A stretch of 64,000 bases of DNA, from positions 1,922,001 through 1,986,000 of the forward strand of contig OY820914.1 in NCBI GenBank assembly GCA_963682005.1. Direction: 5' to 3'. A model generated the notes under the pieces. It was given only the letters and a program-made list of their open reading frames with translations, did not search any database and was not told the DNA's origin. The position numbers and the translations under genes are program-made. The stretch's first letter is position 1; each line of letters opens with the position of its first letter. Positions 51,639 through 59,089 of the stretch are shown here, in pieces. Source of the DNA: CAIYUC01 sp963682005. Its GTDB lineage: Bacteria; Bacteroidota; Bacteroidia; Bacteroidales; FEN-979.

Positions 51639-51700
51639 CCCCTGCACCCCTTCTGGATCCCCGCGTCCGCGGGGACCTTGAGGGGACGGGGGTTGAGGTG
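51639..51700. repeat. Dispersed hairpin repeat between tolC-like and adaptor genes
   Basis: ATCCCCTGCACCCCTTC ... GGGGACGGGGGTTGAG, the same family as at 16784 and 57553, with an inner palindrome CCCCGCGTCCGCGGGG. It lies in the 169-bp gap of an otherwise tight operon, so it may affect mRNA stability or attenuation between the two parts. Confidence 0.6.
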
Positions 51701-51786
51701 TTTGGGTTAATACCCCGTCGCTTGCGACGAGGACCTCGCTGCTTTGCGGCGAGGAGTTTTATTGTCGAATCGGTTGTTTTATCATT

Positions 51787-53133
51787 TCAACCAGACAGGA
51801 GCGACCCTGTCATCAGGAATCGTATATAGCGTTCTTTCAGCAGAACCTGCAATCCTGTGCGCAGGACTTCGGTTTTTGCCCTGACCCATTTGTTTTTCTG
51901 GATATAGAATTCAATGATGCTGATGAGTCCCTTGTCCAGTTTTTTTTCCGCAGCTTCATAAGCTTTCCTGCTTTTTGCAAGCTGGCTGAGCGATGATTCA
52001 TATTCCGCCCGTGCCGACCTCCACTCGGTCAGTGATTTCTCCACGCCCATCATAAGTTTATACCGGATTTCGTCGAACTGGATCTTTGCCTGCTGATATT
52101 GAAGTTTCGATTTGCTCAGCGAGGTGTTCTTCGAGAATCTTGAGAAGAGGGGAAATTCAATGCCAAGGCTGAGATATTCGCTGGAGTTGTTCGATAACTG
52201 GTCGGAAAACGGAAAAATATTATTGAGAGGATCGCGGTTTGTTTCGGCGTATTGTGAATTCCAGCCGGCATACCCGCCGATCCGGGGTGAGAATGCGCCT
52301 TTGCTTACCTGGACAGCCTTTTTTGCTGCCAGCATCTGGTTTCTGACAACTTTCAGATCGGGCAATGCTTCGGATGCTTCCCTGAACAGCACACCCATGG
52401 AAAGTGTATCCAGGGTCCCTGAAAGGAGTGACGGAACCAAGGTGTCGATGACCAGGCTGTCGGCCAGGGGAAAATTCATCTGGTATTTCAAACCGAGTGC
52501 AGCCTGGTCAAGCAGGTTGTAAGACTGCACCAGCAAAAAGCTGTCGGCCGCCAGGTTTGCTTCCGTTTCAAGCAGATCGGTCCCCGGCTTCCTGCCGATT
52601 TCCACATATTTTATGGTATAATCAAGCTGATCACGCGAAAGTGAAAAATTTTCCCGTGCAATGGAAACGAGCCCCTGCTGGAGCAATTGGGAGAAATAGC
52701 TGTTGATGACATTAAAAGCCACCTCATTCCTTACCTGTTCCAGCCTGCTTTTTTCAGCCTGGCAGTTAAGACGCTGCATTTCGATGGTGTTGATCTTGAC
52801 AAAACCGTTAAAAAGATCAACCGAAGCAGAAGCGCCGAAATCATTACTGAAAAACTGGACATCCACATAATTGTTCGTCGATGGGTCGATGGATCTTCCG
52901 AAATAATGGTTGAACGAAGATTGCAGATCCAGGGAGGGCAGCAGGTCGTTCCGGGCTTGGCGGTAATCGGTCTGCCTGATTTTAAGGCTCAATTCCTGGC
53001 TGTGGACGGAAAAGTTATTCTCCCAGGAAAAGCGGATGCACTGATCAAGGGTCCACACCTTTTGTCCTGCAAGGTAAATGGAACCACCTGCCAGTAGCGG
53101 AAGAAAGACCGAAATAATCCTCAACCACCTCAT
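51787..53133 (-). CDS. TolC-family outer-membrane efflux protein
   Basis: The 448-residue protein has a signal peptide (1-23). It carries two OEP repeats (about 28-215 and 235-435), each with strand-turn-strand and long helices: ARNDLLPSLDLQSSFNHYFG for the first and SKGAFSPRIGGYAGWNSQYA for the second. Three protomers form the outer-membrane channel. It starts 3 nt after the ATPase gene and precedes the adaptor. The presence of its own TolC argues for a complete tripartite exporter. Confidence 0.92.
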   Translation of the reverse strand: MRWLRIISVFLPLLAGGSIYLAGQKVWTLDQCIRFSWENNFSVHSQELSLKIRQTDYRQARNDLLPSLDLQSSFNHYFGRSIDPSTNNYVDVQFFSNDFGASASVDLFNGFVKINTIEMQRLNCQAEKSRLEQVRNEVAFNVINSYFSQLLQQGLVSIARENFSLSRDQLDYTIKYVEIGRKPGTDLLETEANLAADSFLLVQSYNLLDQAALGLKYQMNFPLADSLVIDTLVPSLLSGTLDTLSMGVLFREASEALPDLKVVRNQMLAAKKAVQVSKGAFSPRIGGYAGWNSQYAETNRDPLNNIFPFSDQLSNNSSEYLSLGIEFPLFSRFSKNTSLSKSKLQYQQAKIQFDEIRYKLMMGVEKSLTEWRSARAEYESSLSQLAKSRKAYEAAEKKLDKGLISIIEFYIQKNKWVRAKTEVLRTGLQVLLKERYIRFLMTGSLLSG

Positions 53134-53136
53134 TTG

Positions 53137-53829
53137 TCAAAGGGTTTGCAGATTGCCGGCAACCTCTTCGGTAACAATCTGGCCGTCGAACAGATTAACG
53201 ATACGGTGTGCAAAGGCGGCATCGCGCTGAGAGTGGGTTACCATGACGATGGTGGTTCCCTGCTTATTCAGGTCCGAAAGCAGGTTCATCACCTCAATCC
53301 CGTTTTTGGAATCCAGGTTCCCGGTCGGTTCATCGGCAAGAATGAGCTGCGGGGAAGGGACCACGGCACGGGCGATGGCAACGCGCTGCTGCTGGCCCCC
53401 GGAAAGTTGCTGCGGGAAATGCTTTTTCCGGTGGCCGATCTTCATCCGGTCAAGGATATCAGTCACCAGCTGTTTTCTTTCGGAACCCGTTTTTTTCAGG
53501 TAAAGAAGCGGTAATTCCACATTCTCAAAAACCGTGAGTTCGTCGATCAGGTTAAAACTCTGAAATACAAACTGGATATTGCCTTTCCGGTATTGTGTCC
53601 GCTTACCTTCACGGAATTTTGAAACATCCACATCGTTGAAAAAATAGGACCCTTCACTCGGATTATCAAGCATCCCGAGGATATTCAGCAAGGTTGACTT
53701 CCCACATCCCGAAGGTCCCATAATGGCAATGAATTCACCTTGTTTTACCTCCAGGTTGACACTGTTCAATGCGGTCGTCTCGATTTCATCGGTCGTAAAA
53801 CGTTTTGTGAGATTTACTGTTTTGATCAT
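53137..53829 (-). CDS. ABC transporter ATPase (MacB/LolD type)
   Basis: The 230-residue protein starts MIKTVNLTKRFTTDEIETTA. The ATG at 53829 is used because the nine upstream residues are not part of the family. Walker A GPSGCGKST is at 38-46, signature LSGGQQQRVAIARA near 138-151, Walker B LILADEPTGNLDS near 158-170, and the H-loop VTHSQRDA. Length and sequence are of the LolD/MacB group that couples to FtsX-like permeases. First gene of the six-gene export cluster; one ATPase serves three permeases. Confidence 0.94.
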   Translation of the reverse strand: MIKTVNLTKRFTTDEIETTALNSVNLEVKQGEFIAIMGPSGCGKSTLLNILGMLDNPSEGSYFFNDVDVSKFREGKRTQYRKGNIQFVFQSFNLIDELTVFENVELPLLYLKKTGSERKQLVTDILDRMKIGHRKKHFPQQLSGGQQQRVAIARAVVPSPQLILADEPTGNLDSKNGIEVMNLLSDLNKQGTTIVMVTHSQRDAAFAHRIVNLFDGQIVTEEVAGNLQTL

Positions 53830-54036
53830 TGTTGCAGTTTTTTGTGAATGATGCAAGGAAAGGTCAATACCCGGGCCGTTTTTTTATAGTTTTAAAAATC
53901 AATCAAATAACATGATTTATATGTGAAAACATGTAAACTTATTGGACAGGTCACTGTAAATTTTATGTACATTTACTGGTAATTTGTAGGTCATCACAGA
54001 AATGCATACTTTTATATAAGGAAGATAATATGAGTT

Positions 54037-54580
54037 ACCCCGGCCTTCAGGCCGGGGTTTGGAACAGGGCATCAACACCGGGCTTTAGCCCAAAAAAAAG
54101 GGAATCATGGGCTATTGCATCTGGTTTGGACAACCAAAAACAGGGAACCCGTTTTATCTTCTGATATCAGAAAACAAGTTTTCGATCACATCAGGGAAAA
54201 TGCTGTCGATAAAGGAATTTATATTGATTTTATGAATGGTTATCTTGAGCATGTTCATTGCCTGATCTCTCTTGGTTCCGGCCAGAATATCGATAAAATC
54301 CTGATGTTAATAAAAGGCGAATCTTCATTCTGGATCAATAAAGTTAAAATCCTCCCAGGAAAATTTGAATGGCAGGATGAATACTTTGCAGTATCCGTAA
54401 GTCAATCTGCAGTTAACCATGTCAGAGAATATATTCGGAAACAAGAAGAACATCATCGGAAGCATTCATTTGAGAAAGAGTCTGACGATTTTATGAAGAA
54501 GTACGGATTTGACAAACTGATTTCGGGCTAAAGCCCTTGTTTACCTTGTTTCTCAGAGCCCCCGGCCTGAAGGCCGGGGT
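54037..54580 (+). mobile_element. REP-associated transposase unit with flanking hairpins
   Basis: The transposase gene is bracketed by two pairs of palindromes: ACCCCGGCC-TTCA-GGCCGGGGT (54037-54058) and GGGCTTTAGCCC (54080-54091) on the left; GGGCTAAAGCCC (54525-54536) and CCCCGGCC-TGAA-GGCCGGGG (54560-54579) on the right. The inner pair is also inverted relative to each other. This is the layout of RAYT genes with REP/BIME partners or of small IS200-like elements. It lies between the export cluster and its likely regulator. Confidence 0.82.
54115..54531 (+). CDS. IS200-like/RAYT Y1 transposase
   Basis: The 138-residue protein has the HUH motif in LEHVHCLISLG (about 44-54) and the tyrosine helix VREYIRKQEEHHRKHSF (about 109-125), typical of REP-associated tyrosine transposases. 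It begins HLVWTTKNREPVLSSDIR. The frame starts at TTG 54115; the nearest ATG (54107) is one base out of frame, and the few residues usually found before HLVW are missing, so a small indel may have damaged the start. The stop lies inside the right-hand hairpin. It acts on single-stranded hairpins such as those flanking it. Confidence 0.85.
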   Translation: MHLVWTTKNREPVLSSDIRKQVFDHIRENAVDKGIYIDFMNGYLEHVHCLISLGSGQNIDKILMLIKGESSFWINKVKILPGKFEWQDEYFAVSVSQSAVNHVREYIRKQEEHHRKHSFEKESDDFMKKYGFDKLISG

Positions 54581-54751
54581 AATTCACAAAGGAAAATAAT
54601 TTGAGGTACGCAATATTGTGATGAACCAAATTTGTTAGTTGAACAATCCCGCAGGCGGAGGGTATTATACCCCGAAGTTTGCTGTGGAATTTGGGTCCTG
54701 GGTTTGACCTGGGGTAAATACCTGTGATTTTTCACATTCAAACCGATCATC

Positions 54752-56125
54752 ATGGAAAGAAAAAGTAAAGAGGGGAGGCTGCTCATTGTTGATGATAACA
54801 AGAGCGTGCTGAATGCCCTGCAGATATTTCTGAAGTACGAGTTTGCGGAAGTTTTCGCCATCTCCAACCCGAATCTCCTTCTCCATGAGATTGAAAGCAG
54901 GAATATCGACGTTGTGCTGCTTGATATGAACTTCAAGGCAGGAGAAAGTTCAGGAAATGAAGGGATGTACTGGCTTCGGGAAATAAAGAAGCATGATCCG
55001 GCTATTGAAGTAGTCATGTTCACTGCCTATGGTGATATTGAAACGGCGGTCAAAGCCACGCACGAAGGGGCAGCCGACTTCATTCTCAAACCCTGGGAAA
55101 ATGAAAAGCTGGTTGCAACACTGAAAGCCACGCTGAAACTCCGGAAATCGAACCTGACCGTGGGAACCCTGCTGAAGCGTGAAAAGGACATCAAGGAAGA
55201 ATTCAACAGGGATGAACGGATGATCATCGGGGTTTCTCCCGTCATGCAAAAGATCCTCGACCTGGTGAAGAAAGTGGCCCATACCGATGCGAACATCATG
55301 ATCACAGGTGAAAACGGCACCGGAAAAGAACTGATCGCAAAAGAGATCCACCGGCTGTCGGGAAGGTACAATGAACTGCTGGTGGCTGTCGACCTGGGAT
55401 CGATGGCTGAAAGCCTCTTTGAAAGCGAGATGTTCGGGCATGCCAAAGGCTCTTTCACCGATGCTCATGAAGACAGGACAGGCAAGATCATGCTGGCTCA
55501 CAAAGGAACCCTCCTGTTGGATGAGGTCGGGAACCTTCCGCTGCATCTTCAGTCTAAACTGTTAAATGTACTTCAGAACCGGGTTGTGATCCCGGTAGGC
55601 TCCAACAAAGAAAACCCGGTCGATATCAGGCTGATCAGTACGACCAATAGGAATTTAACGCAAATGATCCGCGAAAAGACGTTCAGGCAGGACCTCTTGT
55701 ACAGGATCAATACCATCCAGATCGAATTACCTCCATTGCGGGAACGGATCGAAGATTTAGAGAACCTGGCCAACTTTTTTACGGAAAAATACAGCCGCAA
55801 ATACAAGAAAAACTGCCTCAGGCTTCAGCCGAAGGCGATAGACCGGCTGAAAAGCTATCACTGGCCGGGCAATATCAGGGAATTGCAGCACGCGATCGAG
55901 AAAGCAGTCATATTATGCGACGGCAGCAGGATAACCCCGGCGGATCTTTCCCTGAACCTGCATCATCCGGAAAGTCCATATGAAACAGTGACACTGGAAG
56001 AGATGGAACAAAAAATGATCACAAGGGAGCTGAACAAGTTCAGTCAAAACCTAAGCTTAGCTGCCAGGAACCTTGGGATATCGCGTACAACACTTTATAA
56101 AAAAATGAAGAAGTATGGGCTATAA
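54752..56125 (+). CDS. NtrC-family sigma-54-dependent response regulator
   Basis: The 457-residue regulator has a receiver (1-125) with Asp14/Asp15, phospho-acceptor Asp58 (VLLDMNF) and Lys113 (ILKPWE). The AAA+ domain (about 155-390) has Walker A GENGTGKE (186-193) and Walker B LLLDE (254-258). A Fis-type HTH is at the end (LAARNLGISRTTLYKKMKKY). The sigma-54 contact motif, normally GAFTGA, reads GSFTDA (233-238), a variant common in Bacteroidota. It activates sigma-54 promoters, probably of the divergent ABC export cluster, as such pairs often flank these operons. The kinase overlaps its end. Confidence 0.93.
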   Translation: MERKSKEGRLLIVDDNKSVLNALQIFLKYEFAEVFAISNPNLLLHEIESRNIDVVLLDMNFKAGESSGNEGMYWLREIKKHDPAIEVVMFTAYGDIETAVKATHEGAADFILKPWENEKLVATLKATLKLRKSNLTVGTLLKREKDIKEEFNRDERMIIGVSPVMQKILDLVKKVAHTDANIMITGENGTGKELIAKEIHRLSGRYNELLVAVDLGSMAESLFESEMFGHAKGSFTDAHEDRTGKIMLAHKGTLLLDEVGNLPLHLQSKLLNVLQNRVVIPVGSNKENPVDIRLISTTNRNLTQMIREKTFRQDLLYRINTIQIELPPLRERIEDLENLANFFTEKYSRKYKKNCLRLQPKAIDRLKSYHWPGNIRELQHAIEKAVILCDGSRITPADLSLNLHHPESPYETVTLEEMEQKMITRELNKFSQNLSLAARNLGISRTTLYKKMKKYGL

Positions 56126-57464
56126 ACGAATCACCCTGACGACCATCATCAGCATCGGCATTATTGTTCTTTCTGGCTTCCTTGCGGGGTTTCTGACAGC
56201 GTACCATTCAGATCCGTGGTTTCTTTTGTTCCTGCTTTCCGCACCTGTTGCAGGAATCACGATCATCTATCATTTCAACCAGTCAAACCGGCAGATCGCT
56301 TTTTTCTTTGAAGCGATAAAGAATGACGACTCCTCCCTGAAGTTCCCTACAACCATCCGGCAGAAATCGCTCCGGCACCTGTATCAAAGCCTGAATTCAC
56401 TCAATGACCAGATCAACCAGATCAAACAGCAGAATGAATACCTTGAAAAATATTACCAGTCATTCATTCATCATGCAGCCACAGGGCTGATGGCGATCAA
56501 TCAGAACAACGAGGTGGAGATCATGAATGAAAAAGCGTTTGAATATGCCGGTATTCCTTCCTTTACGCCGCTGCACCTGGTTCCCGTTCGCAACCCCGGT
56601 CTTTTCAATCTCCTGGCCATGGTCAATCCTGGCGAGACCCAAACTTACAGGCGGTTGACCGGCGATTCCCAAGTCAACCTGCTGATCCGGTCACGGGAAA
56701 TCCGCTACGGTGGAAAGATCTCCCGGCTGATCTCCCTGCAGGACATCCGTCATGAACTTGATGAAAAGGAGCTTGATTCATGGCAAAAGCTGATCCGGGT
56801 GCTTACACATGAGATCATGAACAGCATTGCACCGATCGTTTCGCTTACAGGTACACTCCGGAAGTTTTTCATTGAAGAAGGCAGTCCGGACCGCCGGGAG
56901 ATGATTGATGAGGAAACCATTGAAAATGTGATACAGGGGCTTGATACCATCGAAGAACGGGGGAACGGACTGGTCAATTTTGTCAACAGTTACAGGAAAC
57001 TGACAAGGATCCCAAGGCCGGAATTTGATACTTTTCCCATCGAAGACTGGCTTAAGCACATCCGGATCCTTTTCAATGAGCAAATGGCTGACCGGAATAT
57101 CCACTTTGAGACTGTGATCAACCCGAAAGCAAGGGAGATCACCGGCGATAAAACACTCCTGACGCAGGTTATCATCAATATTCTGAATAATGCGATGGAG
57201 GCCCTGGAAGAGATGTCATCCGACCGGAAGATCAAAGTATCCGTTGAAATTTCAAAACAGAACAGGCCTCTGATCCGCATCTTAAACAATGGCCCGCAAA
57301 TTCTTCCGGAAACGCTTGAAAAGATCTTTATCCCTTTTTTTACAACAAAGGAAAACGGTTCAGGGATCGGATTAAGCCTCTCACGCCAGATCTTAAGGCT
57401 TCATCACGGATCCATCCATGCTGAATCGAACGAGAAGGTGACAGGCTTTGTCATTACAATGTAG
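56115..57464 (+). CDS. Sensor histidine kinase of the NtrB/NtrY type
   Basis: The 449-residue kinase has two membrane spans (about 11-31 and 35-54) with hardly any periplasmic loop. A coiled-coil/PAS-like region is at about 90-210. The HisKA has His232 in VLTHEIMNSIAPI, and HATPase motifs are NNAMEALEE, NNGPQILPET and GSGIGLSLSRQIL. It starts within the last codons of the regulator gene (11-nt overlap), so the two are coupled. With so little periplasmic part, it likely senses the membrane or an internal signal. Confidence 0.92.
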   Translation: MGYKRITLTTIISIGIIVLSGFLAGFLTAYHSDPWFLLFLLSAPVAGITIIYHFNQSNRQIAFFFEAIKNDDSSLKFPTTIRQKSLRHLYQSLNSLNDQINQIKQQNEYLEKYYQSFIHHAATGLMAINQNNEVEIMNEKAFEYAGIPSFTPLHLVPVRNPGLFNLLAMVNPGETQTYRRLTGDSQVNLLIRSREIRYGGKISRLISLQDIRHELDEKELDSWQKLIRVLTHEIMNSIAPIVSLTGTLRKFFIEEGSPDRREMIDEETIENVIQGLDTIEERGNGLVNFVNSYRKLTRIPRPEFDTFPIEDWLKHIRILFNEQMADRNIHFETVINPKAREITGDKTLLTQVIINILNNAMEALEEMSSDRKIKVSVEISKQNRPLIRILNNGPQILPETLEKIFIPFFTTKENGSGIGLSLSRQILRLHHGSIHAESNEKVTGFVITM

Positions 57465-57552
57465 ATAATGCAGCAATTATTGATGGAGTCTCCTCCGAAA
57501 AGTCATTTTATAACATTACCGCTAAGACACCAAGACGCAAATATTTTAATTG

Positions 57553-57606
57553 CCTCATCCCCTGCACCCCTTCTCCTTCAGGAGAAGGGGACGGGGGTTG
57601 AGGTGT
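57553..57606. repeat. Dispersed hairpin repeat
   Basis: ATCCCCTGCACCCCTTC, an inner palindrome CTCCTTCAGGAG, and GGGGACGGGGGTTGAG. Third copy of the family at 16784 and 51639. It sits between the convergent kinase (57464) and the 57647 gene. Confidence 0.6.
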
Positions 57607-57646
57607 AAGGATTGTTGCCCCTTAGCTTGCTGCAGGGCAGTTCCTT

Positions 57647-58291
57647 TTAAACATCAATTTTAAAACGGCATCTCTTCCCGCCTCTCAGTACCGATTCCTG
57701 CAGTGCGACCGTCACCGGCTGGCCCAATACCTGCGAAAAATATTCCCTTACATACCCGACAGAGCACTGGCAATAGGTCGGGGAAAGTCCTGCGGGTTTT
57801 GACTCAACGAACGGACAGAGGCAGACTCCTTCAGGCGCCGGTTTTCCCTGGTAGTTATCCATGTATGCATAGTAAATCGTCCTGCCTTCCAAACGGATTG
57901 ATCCGTCTTTCACATTTTTCTCCGCCCAGGCGGCAAATTTATCGAAAGAGACCGGTGTGATGGTCTTCCCCGATTTTTTAAGCCAGCCGGTCATGCATGC
58001 TTTTCCGTTGGATTCCATGATCTTATTCCGGGTTTGCTCATCAAGCGTATCATCCAGCACCCTCATGAATTTACCGATCCATTCCTCTGCAAATTCCATT
58101 TTCTCAGCGCATGAATGTTTGATCAGGTTGGGATCATCGTCTGCCAGAACTGTTCGGGCTGTGTTGTCTTCCCCGGCCAATACAGACGGCATAAAACCGA
58201 GAAGGCTGGCTGTAAGCCCGCATTTCCCAAGCGAACAGAGAAAGTTCCTGCGTTCCATATATGTATTATTTTCTGGGTTTTGTTGATTCAT
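57647..58291 (-). CDS. Tat-like exported cysteine-rich protein of unknown function
   Basis: The 214-residue protein has a twin-arginine-like signal (ERRNFLCSLGKCGLTASLLG, about 13-32). The C-terminal half carries a cysteine cluster: GKACMTGWLKKSG, then GVCLCPFVESKPAGLSPTYC and QCSVGYVREYFSQVLG, ending CRFKIDV. The CxCP and TYCxC patterns, plus the CRFxI end, resemble cysteine-rich domains of small-ligand-binding or hydrolase proteins (for example the 4-vinyl-reductase-like fold). I suspect a DUF6144-like family without certainty. Tat export would fit a protein folded around a metal or cofactor. It stands alone. Confidence 0.65.
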   Translation of the reverse strand: MNQQNPENNTYMERRNFLCSLGKCGLTASLLGFMPSVLAGEDNTARTVLADDDPNLIKHSCAEKMEFAEEWIGKFMRVLDDTLDEQTRNKIMESNGKACMTGWLKKSGKTITPVSFDKFAAWAEKNVKDGSIRLEGRTIYYAYMDNYQGKPAPEGVCLCPFVESKPAGLSPTYCQCSVGYVREYFSQVLGQPVTVALQESVLRGGKRCRFKIDV

Positions 58292-59089
58292 ACCAAATGT
58301 ATTTCTTCCTTTTCATTCAGCAAAATGTATTCGGTGAAACGGTTACGATATCCGGTATTCAGTCGTGTAATGCCGGGATAAATCCTGTGGTTCACGGTGA
58401 ATTAAATTAGGAATGATGAGTTTGAATTAGGAATTATGACCTTCAGGCACACAGGGCATAATAGCTCTGTGAACTCTGTGACTTCTCTTTGTTCTCTGTG
58501 GTTAAGATTTTTTTACCACAAAGGTCACGGAGCCTGCCTGCCGGCAGGCAGGAAAGCACTGAGGACACAAAGCAAATCCGTTTCATCCGTATTCATTTTT
58601 TCACCACAATAGACACATTAGAGCACAATAGAACTACTGTGTACTACTGTGTCTAATGTGGTTGTTTTTTAATTGTCACCATTCACGGTGAGTTAAATTA
58701 TGAATGGGGAGTTTGAACCTCTTTTAATGCAGGAATTCAGGAATGCAAAATGCATAATACGGAAAAACTCTGTGAACTCTGTGCCTTCCTGGCCGGCAAA
58801 CTCTGTGTTCTCCGTGGTTAAGATTTCTTTTTTCACCACAGAGGTCACGGAAGACACAAAGCAAATCCCTGCCTGCGACACATGAATTATGAACAATGAA
58901 GAGAGAGCAATGAGCAGATTATTCTTCCGCGAAGTTCAGGCGGATTTTTCTTAACCCGGTAAAATATCCCCATATCGAGTAATAAACAGGGGAAACCGAT
59001 TTTATTTTACTTTATCATAATGTCAGTGCAAATTTGAAGAGGATACTCTATTATTCAACTGATGTTGCTCTATCTTTAACCTTTTCATC
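58292..59089. other. Gene-free stretch with dispersed CTCTGTG repeats
   Basis: No gene is seen in these 798 bp. Two related blocks (about 58462-58560 and 58768-58862) hold CTCTGTGAACTCTGTG-like words, GTGGTTAAGATTT, and the complementary CCACAGAGGTCACGG / CCACAAAGGTCACGG, so each can fold on itself. The palindrome built on CTGCCGGCAG (58533-58552) is the one also seen in attC site b (2206-2225). TGTGTACTACTGTGTCTAAT (58639-58658) is another direct repeat. No promoter was found for the next gene. Confidence 0.55.

Noticed and set aside
53852..53868. Sigma-54 promoter before the ABC export cluster (minus strand, ending TTGCA)
   Set aside because: The -12 part TTGCA is present, but the -24 GG is TG and TGGCAC is poorly matched, so it cannot be claimed by eye.
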